From: Paroedura picta
Lineage: Eukaryota; Chordata; Lepidosauria; Squamata; Gekkonidae
Assembly: GCF_049243985.1 (NCBI RefSeq)
Contig: NC_135386.1
Location: forward strand, 5,602,501 to 5,666,500
Direction: 5' to 3'
DNA length: 64,000 nt
Part shown: positions 12,154 through 24,180 of the stretch, piece by piece
Position numbering within the stretch: position 1 is the stretch's first letter
Layout: the number at the start of each line of letters is the position of its first letter
The notes under the pieces: model-generated
The model's database searches: none
What the model was told of the DNA's origin: nothing
Seen by the model: the letters and a program-made list of their open reading frames with translations, nothing else
Translations under genes and position numbers: made by a program

Positions 12154-13200
12154 AGCCGCCTCTCGGCCCACGTTCTGCCCCCTCCCCGTGCCTCTCTGTG
12201 GAGCGATGTGCCAGGGATGAAGCGGATTGTGGATCGCTGGGAATCGTCCTCCACGAGAGCAAACCTTTTCCTGTGGCCACCGATCGCGGTGCCCAGCTGC
12301 AGTAGCCCCCCCCCCCCACTTCTCGTGCATGAAGCCGTGGGCTTCCCCCGTCCAAGACTGTGAATAGCAACAGCCCCCTCCCCTACTGTGGACTTGCATG
12401 GTCTCGTGTCCCGCTTGCCTCCCCCTCTGCCTCAGCCCCAGCTCTTGGCCGAGAGGCCCGTGTGTTCTCCCGCACACACCTTTTTTCGCGGCGCCAAGTC
12501 GGGGAGACCCGCTCTTGGCGCTAGCCAGGTTTTCTTTCCCAGCTGGGCCGCTGGCATGCTTTCGCGGCCTAGCTGTATACAGTGCAATATCCAGGCCTTC
12601 CGACCCGAAAACGGTGTTTATGCAGTTCCGCTGGAGGAAGCAGAGAGACAAATGTTTTGGTTTTTTTTGCACGTGTTTTTCCTTTGGTTTTGCTTTGTTT
12701 CTGGCATGACTTTACAACACTTTAACTCAGTGGGTGTGCGTACGTACGTGTGTTTGCGGAGCTTGTTTTCGTTCCAGCCTTTGTGTAGCCGTCGCCGTAG
12801 GTCTCGGCCTAGCTGTCGAACACTGACTTTTGCATTCCTCGTGCTTCCGTGAAGGCTTGGCCTCTGTCCTAAGAGCGTCCTGGCGTTTGCTCTCTTTCCA
12901 TTTTCGGCTTCAGCTAGAATTTTGCGGGGAGAGCAAGTTGTTGTCCCTTTAAAATTCAAATTGGCTGGATTTCTCGTCCGATTTTTCTCCTTCTCCAGTT
13001 CAAGACAGGGTTGTTGTTTTTGTGTGTGTGTGTGTGTTTTCTCTGTCAGACTTCTATATATAGAACAGCTGTCAAATATTTAACTTTTTGTTTTCCTCCA
13101 CATCTTTCTGATTGGAGAGGCTTCAGTCTTGCCAAATAATCTGCCATCCTCATGGGATTACCGAACAACGACAAATAAAAAGATGTACGAGTATTTTTGT
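12154..13200 (+). other. RBPMS2: RBPMS2 3'UTR exon (predicted)
   Basis: It begins after a long CT tract (12121-12142) and ttgctttcaag, a usable acceptor. The following ~1 kb has no recognisable repeat and runs to an AATAAA at 13174-13179, with a T-rich downstream element at 13260. This is the expected shape of an RBPMS2 3'UTR, but the splice itself is inferred. Confidence 0.6.
13174..13179 (+). terminator. RBPMS2: RBPMS2 polyadenylation signal AATAAA
   Basis: A canonical hexamer followed by gtaccgtgtgtaataagg and a T15 run about 80 nt on. It is the best candidate for the RBPMS2 3' end. Confidence 0.6.
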
Positions 13201-14321
13201 ACCGTGTGTAATAAGGAAATATTTATGCCTCATAAAGAAAAGAGTTTTTGCGTGTTGTCTTTTTTTTTTTTTTGGTGCGTGTGTGCAATTAATTATTACT
13301 GAGAAACTGTAATCTGTTAGATAAGTTAAATGTTTAGTTGAAAAACCAAAAGAAAAAAAAAGCTTGAAGAGGAGAAAACGAGGAGGAAAAAATAATACTT
13401 TCTGTAACGGATTCAGTCAGGCGTAGTAATGAGAAATTTGTGCAATTTTTTTTGTTGTTGTTTGACATTTTATTGCTTGGTATTGGAAGTGCTTTAAGTA
13501 TTATTCTATTGGGCCATGGCTGTCTTCGCTTGTATTCGGATCCTTGAGAAGAAGTTGCTATAATCCTATGAATGTGAAACTGGATAATATATGAATTGTA
13601 CTCTCTGGTGTATCCTGACTCTTTCCTTTTTCCTCAAAAGCCTGGATTGATAACTCCCCCCAAAAGAGAACACACCAGCACATAAAACAGGTTTAGGATT
13701 GAATTCCAGCCAAGTGCTGCATCCAAACCAACCTTTCATCCCATGAGAAAAATTCTATTGATCAGGATTAACTTGGATGAAAGCTGAGTGGAACGAGAAG
13801 GGGCTCTTTAGGGGAACAGGGTGAGAAAGAATTTAAAAGGTGGCTCGATCCATCTCCAATACTTTTGTGGCTGAAATGGCAGAACCTGGATTTCTGTGCC
13901 TTGTGCCTCATCTTGGGACTGTACAACTACAAACCACATGAGGCAGACTGCATGACTGAACGTTCCTCCAAAAACCCCTGGACTGGTGAGGGGAGGGGCT
14001 TGTATGACCAGCTTCTATTGCTATGTGGGTGATTCCTTTTTTTGTTGGCCCTGAGAAAATAAGGGTTTCCCTCTTGAGCAACAGACCCCACCTCACCAAG
14101 CCTGAGCCTTGATTTCAGTATGTGAATTGTTCCTACTTCACTTAAGCTGAGAAAGCAAAATTCCCCACTCACAAAAAAGGGGGATTTCTTGGTCAAGTTA
14201 AGCTAAAAATGGCTGTGAGCAAAATCTATCGTCAGCGGAGGGAGGCCTTGGGCAGGGGACCTGGGCAGCTCAGATGGGTGGATTTCAGTCTCTCTCTCTG
14301 CCCGGGGAAAATTCCCACTAA

Positions 14322-14620
14322 AGGTAAAGGTAAAGGTATCCCCTGTGCAAGCACCAGTTCGTGTCTGACCCTTGGGGTGACGCCCTCCAGCGTTTTCATG
14401 GCAGACTCAATACGGGGTGGTTTGCCAGTGCCTTCCCCAGTCATTACCGTTTACCCCCCAGCAGCAAGCTGGGTACTTATTTTACCGACCTCGGAAGGAT
14501 GGAAGGCTGAGTCTACCTCGAGCCGGCTGGTGGGATCGAACTCCCAGCCTCGTGGGCAGACAGCTTCAGACAGCATTTCTGGTGACTTATCACCCTGCGC
14601 CACAAGAGGCTCTAAAATTC
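14322..14620 (-). repeat. Sauria-type SINE (tRNA-derived, BovB-like tail)
   Basis: Read on the minus strand it starts gagcctcttgtggcgca with a tRNA-like head and B box GGTTCGATCCC-like gggagttcgatcccacc. It ends with the BovB-like ccccgtattgagtctgccat, gcttgcacaggggatacc and a TTTACC repeat tail. A second copy is at 47.07-47.35 kb. Confidence 0.8.
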
Positions 14621-14967
14621 CCACTACTGCTGTGCAAATCAAAAGTAATCTAAGCTCTGAGTCCAGTAGCACCTTAAAGATCAGCAAAATCTGTGGCAGG
14701 ATATCCGGGGCTGGAATTCGAGGGACAGCCTCACAGTGGCTGATCTCATTCCTCCAGAACCGCAGACGGAGGGTGGTAGGGTGGGATTGTAGCACTGGGT
14801 GATTTTAAGGTCTTACTGCTGCCTTATAGTGTAATCTTGTGTAAGCCACCATGAGCTGGTATTGCTGGGAGGGAGGGGTTAGAAATCAAAAGAAATAAAA
14901 ATGAATAGGGTAGGAGCTTTTGTGAGTAGCTGATCTCCTCTTGGGAAATGTTATCAGTCCTTTAAGG

Positions 14968-15103
14968 CAGGGGTAGTCAACCTGTGGTCCTCCAGATGTT
15001 CATGGACTGCAATTCCCATAAGCCCCTGCCAGCATTTGATGGCAGGGGCTCATGGGAATTGTAGTCCATGAACATCTGGAGGACCACAGGTTGACTACCC
15101 CTG
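14968..15103. mobile_element. palindromic hAT-type MITE with 8-bp target duplication
   Basis: A 136-bp near-perfect inverted repeat runs from CAGGGGTAGTCAACC to GGTTGACTACCCCTG. It is flanked by identical 8-bp direct repeats CTTTAAGG at 14960-14967 and 15104-15111. The CAGGGG ends and 8-bp duplication are the signature of hAT elements. It has no coding capacity. A same-length copy is at 43698-43833. Confidence 0.88.
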
Positions 15104-15430
15104 CTTTAAGGTTCTGCTGGACTCCTGCTCTTTTCTCCTGCTCCTGACAAACGCTACTACCCATCTTGGTTTAAGCTCCAAGCGTCCAGCAGAAGCACGT
15201 AGGCTGCGTTCTGCTCCCCTCACCCCAGGCCTGCTGCTTGAAAGCCCCATTTGAGTAGCAGCAGAGTTATGGCAGCCCTGTAAGAGGCATTAGGGGGAGG
15301 TTGCCTTTGCCTGCCTCTGCAAGTACTAAGCAGGCCCGTCCATGTTTAGCTTCCGAGATTTGACAGGGTCGGGAGAGCCGGGCCCTGGAGGAGATGAACT
15401 GGTCTCTGAGTGGGAGCTAGGCCCACTGCC

Positions 15431-15433
<3 letters not shown>

Positions 15434-15473
<40 letters not shown>
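15434..15473 (+). repeat. (CA)n microsatellite
   Basis: About twenty uninterrupted CA units. Confidence 0.95.
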
Positions 15474-15474
<1 letters not shown>

Positions 15475-15552
15475 CGGGAGGGGTCCTGGATCAGGACACC
15501 ATGATCGACTTCACCAGCCGGCTTCTCGTCATGAATTTAACAAGTCTTTCAT

Positions 15553-15554
<2 letters not shown>

Positions 15555-15588
<34 letters not shown>
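15555..15588 (+). repeat. (CT)n microsatellite
   Basis: About seventeen CT units, 80 nt after the CA tract. Confidence 0.95.
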
Positions 15589-15590
<2 letters not shown>

Positions 15591-16404
15591 AAAGGTAAGG
15601 AGGGACTGCTTGAGGGTTTTCCTTTCTCGGTCAGTGCGGAAGCCGGGGTCTTCCTTTCCCGGCAGGTGGCTTGCCATGGAAAGGTAAGCGTCCTTTTCCA
15701 GGCGGGGTTGCGGATCCAGGTCAGCCTTTCTCAACTTTTCCCTCATCGAGAAACCCCAGGAGTGGCACAATGGAGCAGAATAGGGTTGGGAAGCAGAGCT
15801 GTGGACACGCCCACCTGGGGCCTCTCCCCTTCCCACCCCCTCCAGGCCCATCACTGGCCATTTTGGGAGAGGAGGGTTGACGTGGCCGTATCTGGTCATA
15901 TCACCTGATAAATGTTTAGGAGATTTAAAAAACATATACAAAAATGAATTAACCCCCCACTCATTCAGGAAACTCTCCCAAGGCCATTGAGAAACCCCCG
16001 GGCCTCACAACGCCCTGTTTGAGAAAGCCTGAACTAGGTTGAGGATGGCTGTAGCTCTGAGGCTACTTTGGTCCCTCACAGCTGGGAGATGGTCTCATCT
16101 CGGCCTAGGGCTGTCTGCCTCATACATCACTAGACTGTGGACAGGTGTGTAAAAGTCTAAGTAGCAGAGTCCAACAAGATTTGGGGACTATAAGCTGTGG
16201 AGAGTCAGTTCTCCAAAGTTTCTATTTCCCAAACCTTGTTAGTTTCTTAGCCACTTTATGGGCTGGAGCTAACTCTACTGCAGGCCAGCAGCTGCCCTCT
16301 AAAACAAAAGGTCTGAAAGGTGACTCTTTTTATGGCGACCCTTTGCAATGGGACAAGGGATTCTTTTGTTTTTTTAGGGATCCCCAAGGGATCTTTTGCT
16401 TCTG

Positions 16405-16625
16405 GAGATCTCCCAACTGTTGTGCAAAGTTTGAGCCCAGCGGCACCTCGAAGACCAAGTTTTATCCGAGGTATAAGCTGTTGTGTGCATGCACGCTTCA
16501 TCAGATACTAAACAGTGCATGCCCATGAAAGCTTGCGCCTCAAATAAAACTTGGTTGGGTCTTCCAGGTGCCCCCAGGCTCAGACTTCATTCTGCTGCTT
16601 CAGACCAACACGGCTGCCCAACCTG
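16405..16625 (+). repeat. interspersed repeat family B
   Basis: It contains caagttttatccgaggtata, gcacgcttcatcagatacta and ctgcttcagaccaacacggc, the shared marks of this family. Confidence 0.6.
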
Positions 16626-18871
16626 AATCTCTCTCCAGCTGCTGGAAGCCCCCATTTCTTGCCCCCTCTAAACCTGTTCCTCGGTGTTTCCTCTTTCTGC
16701 GGTTTAGCTGCCTGCCAGCAATACAAAGGCCATCTAAAGCAGGGTTTGAGTTGTGATGTTTTTTTGTCGCCACTTAAGCTCTGCTGCTTCTCTTAGCTGG
16801 CTAGATCTCTGTCATGAACCTCCCTGTAAATTTCTCTTGCCTGCCAGTTGTGTGGCACAATTTCTGGATATCTCAAGCGAAGACCACTTGGTCGCTTCTG
16901 ATCACGGAGAGGACTTGCAATGGGCTGAAGCAGCAGAGCAAAATTAGAGGCCAGGGGCAACATCGAGCCTAACCAAGCTAAACTCTGGGCATAAATTTTC
17001 GTGTGTGTGCACACTCCTGATCTGTATAAACTTGGTTCTTGAAAGTACCCCTAGATTTTAAATTTGTTCGGAGAGACATAAGGTTACTAGTTTCTCTTCC
17101 CAACCCTTTTAGTTTTCTGACTGGCAGGCATTCATATCTCAAACTGCCTCTGGAGCCTACGACTAGATCGGTATTGTCTACTCAGGGTGACAGCAGCTCT
17201 CCAAGGTCTCTCTCCGGTCCTTCACATCACGTCTTACCTGAGCCTTTTAACTGGAAAGGGACCTTCTGCATACCAAGCCACACTCTCTCCCTAGATTTAG
17301 CATGTTCAAGTGAGTGGATGCTGGCTTCAAGCAGAATTGGAAGCAGATTAGGCAGACTCCTTTAAAATCCAGATTTAGATATGGGATCGACACAGGAATT
17401 GCCTTGAGTGCCCCAGTGGGCTCTTGGTCCTTCCGGACCTCTCTGTGGCATTCATTTGCAACAGCTGTAGTAAGTGGGAGGTGATGGGAAAGACACACAC
17501 ACCCCTGTCTCTCTCAGACCCTGGAGGGCTGCTACTGGTGTGAGTAGACGAGTCTGACTTTGAGGGCCCTGAGTCTCATTCTGTATAAGATAGCTTTGTC
17601 TGTCCTCCTGGCAGCCTGTAAGAATCCCTTGTCCACCAGGCCCTTGAGCATTTAAGTGACGCTGTTGGGAGCACCCGGCATCAGAGGGAGATGCCCCATT
17701 ATGCAGGTGGCACTGATCTCTTGTGTTTCTTTGTGGTGTCTTGACAGAGGGGTGTGTGTCCTAAGCACTTGGAGAAGGATGAAGGCTGGGGAAGAAGAGC
17801 TCAGTCCAGCTTCCGAGCTTGGGGAATTATGCCTTTGCTGAAGGGGCTTGGGGTCAGAGGTGCTTCTGAATCCTTGCCTGGGGCCAACACCTTGGGCCTC
17901 TTTGGGGTCCCATAGAAACTTGAAGCCACTTGGGCTGTGGCTGTGACTTAAAAGGCGGGTTCTGGTCAGAACCAAGGTAAGATCACCCTTTGGCAACTTC
18001 CTGGCCTTCTCAGTTGCTGCCGGGGGCGTTGGGAGAGCCTGGATGCAGGTATCCTGCCAGCCCTGGGAAGGAGGATCACTAATGCTGCCTGCTGTTTGTT
18101 TGGGCCCATTCAAAGCCCTTGGGATAAAGGCCCCAGTTCCTTTCCAGGACGCCTGCACTGCCCGACACGCCGGTTAAAATCGCCTTACCAAGCCCTGTGT
18201 CTCCCCCACCTGCGATGCCTGCCTTGGTCCCATTTTGATACCTGGCCAAAATACTAGTTTTTGGCCAGCGGAAATACTTGACACTTCCATGTCTGTTTAG
18301 TGGATCATAGGTTAGTTTTCTAGTCTGAGGACTCTTCAGTTAATAAAGTGTATTTTGACTTTGCAAATGTTGTGTCCTGTTTTCTTTTAAAGAGCTGGGA
18401 GGTCCCTCAAGTAGCATGCTCTTGTTTATTTATATTTGTACTTTTATTCTACCCCTCCCTAGTGGCTTAATTCCTTGATGGCCTGCCTTTCCCCCTTGGG
18501 CGCTTGCAGCATTCCCCTCCCAGTTTATCCTTAAAACAACCCTCCGAGGTAGGCCAGGCTGAGACTGCATGATGGGCCTCCCAGCAAACAATCCTGGAAT
18601 AAGTAGGGATTCAGACGCGAGCCTGCCAGATATTCACCCAACACTCTTCACCACCAGACTGCGTGGGATCTCATGGGACAGCAGCAGCGGAAGCAGCAGA
18701 AGGATGGAATTAATAAGGGTCCATACGCAGCAGGGGTCAAGCAGGGCTTCCGGGAAATGCTGATGAATGGGGGGGGGGGTCAAAGGAGGCCCCTGGGGAG
18801 GCAGCCTAAAATATTCTAACTAGCAGTGGTTATTAGGATCTACACATAAGTCAACTTTCACAGTTCACATA

Positions 18872-20692
18872 GAGTGGTTGGGTTCTTTGAGGTTATTGGG
18901 GTTACTATAGGTCATTGTTTGAAATTTCCAATTAGCCAGGGGTTACTTGAGGTCATTGGGGTTATTATAGGTCATTTTTCCAAATTTCCAATTAACCAGG
19001 GGTTACTTCAGGTCATTGGGGTTACTATAGGTCATTTTTCGAAATTTCCAATTAACCAGGGGTTACCTGAGGTCATTGGGGTTACTATAGGTCATTTTTC
19101 GAAATTTCCAATTAACCAGGGGTTACTTGAGGTCATTGGGGTTACTATAGGTCATTTTTTGAAATTTTCAATTAACTGGGGTTACTTGAGGTCATTGGGG
19201 TTACTATAGGTCATTTTTCGAAATTTCCAATTAACCAGGGGTTACTTGAGGTCATTGGGGTTACTATAGGTCATTTTTCGAAATTTCCAATTAACCAGGG
19301 GTTACTTGAGGTCATTGGGGTTACTATAGGTCATTTTTCGAAATTTCCAATTAACCAGGGGTTACTTGAGGTCATTGGGGTTACTATAGGTCATTTTTCG
19401 AAATTTTCAATTAACCAGGGGTTACTTGAGGTCATTGGGGTTACTATAGGTCATTTTTCCAAATTTTCAATTAACCGGGGTTACTTGAGGTCATTGGGGT
19501 TACTATAGGTCATTTTTCGAAATTTCCAATTAACCAGGGGTTACTTGAGGTCATTGGGGTTACTATAGGTCATTTTTCGAAATTTCCAATTAACCAGGGG
19601 TTACTTGAGGTCATTGGGGTTACTATAGGTCATTTTTCGAAATTTTCAATTAGCCAGGGGTTACTTGAGGTCATTGGGGTTACTATAGGTCATTTTTCGA
19701 CATTTCCAATTAACCAGGGGTTACTTGAGGTCATTGGGGTTACTATAGGTCATTTTTCGAAATTTTCAATTAACCAGGGGTTACTTGAGGTCATTGGGGT
19801 TACTATAGGTCATTTTTCGAAATTTTCAATTAACTGGGGTTACTTGAGGTCACTGGGGTTACTATAGGTCATTTTTTGAAATTTTCAATTAGCCAGGGGT
19901 TACTTGAGGTCATTGGGGTTACTATAGGTCATTTTTTGAAATTTCCAATTAACCAGGGGTTACTTGAGGTCATTGGGGTTACTATAGGTCATTTTTCGAA
20001 ATTTCCAATTAACCAGGGGTTACTTGAGGTCATTGGGGTTACTATAGGTCATTTTTCGAAATTTCCAATTAACCAGGGGTTACTTGAGGTCATTGGGGTT
20101 ACTATAGGTCATTTTTCGAAATTTCCAATTAACCAGGGGTTACTTGAGGTCATTGGGGTTACTATAGGTCATTTTTCGAAATTTTCAATTAGCCAGGGGT
20201 TACTTGAGGTCATTGGGGTTACTATAGGTCATTTTTCGACATTTCCAATTAACCAGGGGTTACTTGAGGTCATTGGGGTTACTATAGGTCATTTTTCGAA
20301 ATTTTCAATTAACCAGGGGTTACTTGAGGTCATTGGGGTTACTATAGGTCATTTTTCGAAATTTTCAATTAACTGGGGTTACTTGAGGTCACTGGGGTTA
20401 CTATAGGTCATTTTTTGAAATTTTCAATTAGCCAGGGGTTACTTGAGGTCATTGGGGTTACTATAGGTCATTTTTTGAAATTTCCAATTAACCAGGGGTT
20501 ACTTGAGGTCATTGGGGTTACTATAGGTCATTTTTCGAAATTTTCAATTAGCCAGGGGTTACTTGAGGTCATTGGGGTTACTATAGGTCATTTTTCGAAA
20601 TTTCCAATTAACCAGGGGTTACTTGAGGTCACTGGGGTTACTATAGGTTAATTATCAAAATTGCCTATTAGCCAGGGGTTACTTGAGGCCCT
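18872..20692 (+). repeat. 60-bp minisatellite, ~30 copies, with 539-bp higher-order period
   Basis: The unit contains ggttacttgaggtcattggg, gttactataggtcatttttc and gaaatttccaattaaccagg. Most units are exactly 60 bp; a few are 59 bp (aactgggg or aaccgggg in place of aaccagggg). Marker variants recur in the same order 539 bp apart: gacatttcc at 19699 and 20238, and the aactggggttacttgaggtcact variant near 19830 and 20370. That is nine units minus one base, so a block was duplicated as a whole. Because 60 is a multiple of three, long open frames appear; I do not regard them as genes. Confidence 0.95.
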
Positions 20693-22034
20693 TTGTGTTT
20701 TTACTGGTCTATTTTCCAAATTCAGGTAAAGAAACAACCAAAGGGAGAGTACACAAGTTGTACAGAAAGCTGTCCATGAAAGATACTCTTGTTATGTGTG
20801 GAGGTATGCTGGCAGCCACCCCGTGAACCATTGTGTGAGCTGCAATGAAGTCAAGCACCACATACAAACATCAACAGAAGATCAACATATATTTAATATG
20901 AACAAACAGAAGCCAATTCAATAACAGAATTCAAATATACATAAAGCTCCATACAATCCTTAGAAAAAAGGGAAGGTAACCACAGCATGCATCCTGAAAT
21001 CTTCAGTAAATGACGTTCTGAAATGCATACATAAACCTATAAAAGAAACGATCATCAAGGGCTATGAAGAGAAGTAGAGAAACAATAGAATAGCCTGGAG
21101 AATAGGTAAGTCAGTAAGCCGTTTCAAATCTAAGTGTAGTGAAACTAATACGAAGCATCATCAGCTGGCATCCTGAAAGCTAAATGAATAAGCCTAGAAT
21201 ACAGAGTCCTGAAAGCTAATAGCAGACACCTTGAAAACTAAATGAAGAAAAACACAACAGGCAAGCCCACTAATCGTAGATCCAGCTTCCTCTGAGTTTT
21301 CTCAAGTGTGAATCTAAAGAAAAACACTCTATGAACTTTTACGTTGGGAGAAGTTCCAAAAAGACTACACCCCTAAAAGAATATGCATTTTCAATGGCTC
21401 CCAAGATGGAACGGGCTTAAGACAATGCAATCCTATGAAGAATATTAGAGGCTTGGCCCTCAAGATTGTCATCAAGCCAGGGTTGTACAGAAGTCTGTAG
21501 AGGGGAGACTCTCTTTCTCTCTCTCTCTCTGTGATCCCTTCCCTCCAGCAGTCCTTACGAGCGCATCTTCAGTCTCTTCCTGCAGCAGCAAGAGCGATCC
21601 CACTGGCCGCTCTTCCACCGGCTTCGCCACTGCACCCCATTGCCTGCTGGGACTCGACGGGGGCATCTGCTCCATTAGACAGGCCTCCTCTGCACACGCT
21701 CAGACTCCGAAGGACAAGTGCTGTTGGAATGAATAAATGATAACAATTAGGCAGTCATCTTGAAATGAGCTCAAACAAAGCAGTATTCTCCAACGCCCGG
21801 AAAAATTTCCCTTCCTCCTGTAAGGGGGGCGTTTCTCCCTCACCAGCAAGCCCGCTAGAGTCGGATCTGTGGGACCCAGATTTGAATCTTCCACCCACCA
21901 AGCTTGTTCGGTGACCCTGTGCCCGCTGCACACTCTCAGTCTGGCCTGCCTCACAGGATGGGCGTCAGGATGAAATGGAGAAGTTGCTTATGGTTCCCAA
22001 CTGGGGAGATATCACACAGGTCAAGTAAATCAAG

Positions 22035-22206
22035 CTAGGGCCAGCGGGGTGACCTTGAGCTACACACAGTTCCCTCAGAGCAATCCCAGCCCCACCCACC
22101 TCACAGGGTGCCTGCTGTTGGGAGAGGAAGGGAAGGCAATTGTAAGCTGCTTTGAGACTCCTCCTGGTAGCCAAAAGCAGGGTACAAAAACCAGATCTTC
22201 GTTCTT
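22035..22206 (+). repeat. tRNA-derived SINE (family A), 5' truncated
   Basis: Body gggtgaccttgagctacaca, then ttgtaagctgctttgagact and ccaaaagcagggtacaaaaa, the family A tail. Confidence 0.7.
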
Positions 22207-22429
22207 AGGTAGCAAGTGCAAATGAAAATTGGTTTTACCTATAAGCTAAACGACAGGCTTTCCTTACTCAGAATGCAGCTCCATTCCCTCTTCAGGAAGT
22301 TCATTTTAGCCATTAAGGCTGGCAAGACCATTCATGGTTCTCCCCTCCAGAAATCCATCCATCTAATCCCCTTTGAAAGCTCACCTCCACAAACCCTGGC
22401 CTGGATAGACCAGGGTCGCCCCACCTTGT

Positions 22430-22520
22430 CACAACCCAGACGCTGAACAGGGTCAGCCCTGGCTACTATTTGGACGGGAGGCCACCAGAGACATCCAGGA
22501 TCGCTACGCAGAGCCAGGCA
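22430..22520 (+). repeat. 5S-rRNA-derived SINE fragment
   Basis: It reads aacagggtcagccctggcta then ctatttggacgggaggccac, like the 5S stretch GGTTAGTACTTGGATGGGAGAC on the plus strand. Confidence 0.65.
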
Positions 22521-22559
22521 ATGTCAAACCAATTCTGTTCACCTCTTGCAGCAGCCTGG

Positions 22560-22640
22560 CTTGACCCAGGCTAGCCTGATCCCATCAGATCCCAGAAGCA
22601 AAACAGGCCCAGACCAGCAAGGAAGTCCAGGGTTGCTACA
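22560..22640 (+). repeat. 5S-rRNA-derived SINE fragment
   Basis: It reads ctagcctgatcccatcagat, then cccagaagcaaaacaggccc, like 5S box TCGTCTGATCTCGGAAGCTAAGCAG. It may be a second insertion next to the 22.43-kb copy or the 5' half of the same one. Confidence 0.55.
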
Positions 22641-23989
22641 CAAGCGACAGGCAAAGTCCAACCGTCTCTATCTCTTGCCCCCAAACCCTGCAGGGTTGCT
22701 CTAAGCTGTCTGCTGCCACCAGCACCATGGCCTTCTGGCAGTGAATTGCAGTTTCACCCCACCAAGAAATGACCTTGCTAAGCGGTTCCAAAGCCATATC
22801 CTTCGGTCGCCCGGGCTCTCGGCCTTCTCGACTATGTGGGGCTTCCCACTCCACGCTCACGCCTGCTTCGGACCCCTCTGGGATTCCGGCTGAGCCACTT
22901 CCCCCTCCTTCCCTCCCTCTCTGTCTGTCTGCTAAACCGGCCACATCATTTCTGCTTTGCTCACCTAAGCGTGAGGGGTCCCTGGGGAGAAGCGGGAATT
23001 GGGGCTGGGGCTGGGGGGAGCACCCTGGCTTCTGAATTATAGAGAAGATTCTTTAAGCCTGCGTTAACAGGGGCCGGTGGTGAATAATTCACAGCCGTTT
23101 GCGCAGAGAGGGTCCTCGCGCATGCGCACCTGTCCCCTCGCCGTCATTAAAGTAGGTCACTGCAGCAGTTGTGGCAGCAGGCTCCCTTGGCGCACCCATG
23201 GAGACACGTTGTTGTGTGCGCACATAGTCTGCCAGATAGACAAGTGATGCGTTTTTTAACTTCTGTATGCAGGTGGAGTTGAAACTGGGCATAATATCTA
23301 TTGCCGTAGCCTTACCTAAATGGAGACAACCCCTCTGGGAGCGAGCCATGATTCTTCTATTGTGCAGGCCTGGGCAAAGACACTCTCCAGCTTCAAGGTC
23401 TCTCTGTCTCCATCAGATTGCCGGAGCCCGCTGTTCTTGGTTCTAGCTACAGCTGAGAATCCCACCAATAGACAGGACTTCTAGGCCCACCTGTCCCCTG
23501 GAAAACAAATTGAGCCAGTATAAGAAGAACCCTGTCCAGTGGTAAAAGAGCCAAGAACACATAGAAAAGAGGAAGCGCCCAGCACCATAAGGCCCAACAA
23601 AATGTGGAAACATGAGCAGTGACTCCTGACAGCTTCCCTCCTGCCACCAATTTGGCTAGTCTTTAAGGTGCTCCTGGATTTGTGGGCTCTTTTCTGCTAC
23701 AAACACAGCTGCCCATCTTGATCTATGAACACTCCCCCATTTAAAGGCAGAAAGGAGAACGCAGCACCGGACTAAGCTGCTGGTTCTCGATGCCTAGCAA
23801 CGCAGTAAAAAGGAGACAGATTGCCAGAGCTGCCCAAGAAGGGAACAGAGATTCCACAAGAGATGCAGTAATTCATATAGTGTAGAAAGGCATTGCTCCG
23901 GAGAGCAGTACAAAAACCGTCCCAGAACTCTAGTTCGTGCAGTGCACAAGTAGTGTGCCAATTTAAATGTACAGGAGTGAAAATGTCTT

Positions 23990-24180
23990 GTGAAAATAGG
24001 ACAAAATTTGAGTCTAGCGGCCCCTTTAAGAGCAACCAAGTTTTATTCAAGTTATACGTTTTCGTGTGCGTGCAGAGTTCTGCAGATACCTAAGAAGTGA
24101 ACATCCATGCAATAGTTTGCACCCAGAATTAAACTTTGCTGGTCTTAAAGGTGCCCCTGGACCCAAACTTTAGTCTAGGA
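23990..24180 (+). repeat. interspersed repeat family B
   Basis: It contains caagttttattcaagttata and a terminal taaaggtgcccctggaccc, matching other members. Confidence 0.55.

Larger units (their letters stand above)
13210..18870. other. intergenic region, RBPMS2 side
   Basis: No supported gene. It holds a Sauria SINE (14.3-14.6 kb), a palindromic MITE (14.97-15.10), CA and CT microsatellites (15.43-15.60), a 5S-like fragment (about 15.32-15.38), family B repeat pieces (16.4-16.6) and otherwise unassigned sequence at 17.0-18.3 kb. A plus-strand AATAAA with downstream tgttgtgtcctg lies near 18341. Confidence 0.6.

Noticed and set aside
18341-18380. AATAAA followed by a GT-rich stretch on the plus strand
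   Set aside because: It looks like a poly(A) site, but no gene upstream in this direction is supported after the RBPMS2 end at 13.2 kb.
18874-20651. Long open frames with a 20-residue repeat (GLLEVIGVTIGHFSKFPINQ)
   Set aside because: They arise because the 60-bp tandem unit is a multiple of three with no stop in that frame; the 59-bp units break them. No start context, splice sites or related protein.
23089-23349. 86-codon minus-strand frame in the RPS17-side gap
   Set aside because: No domain, splice partner or promoter; short enough to be chance.
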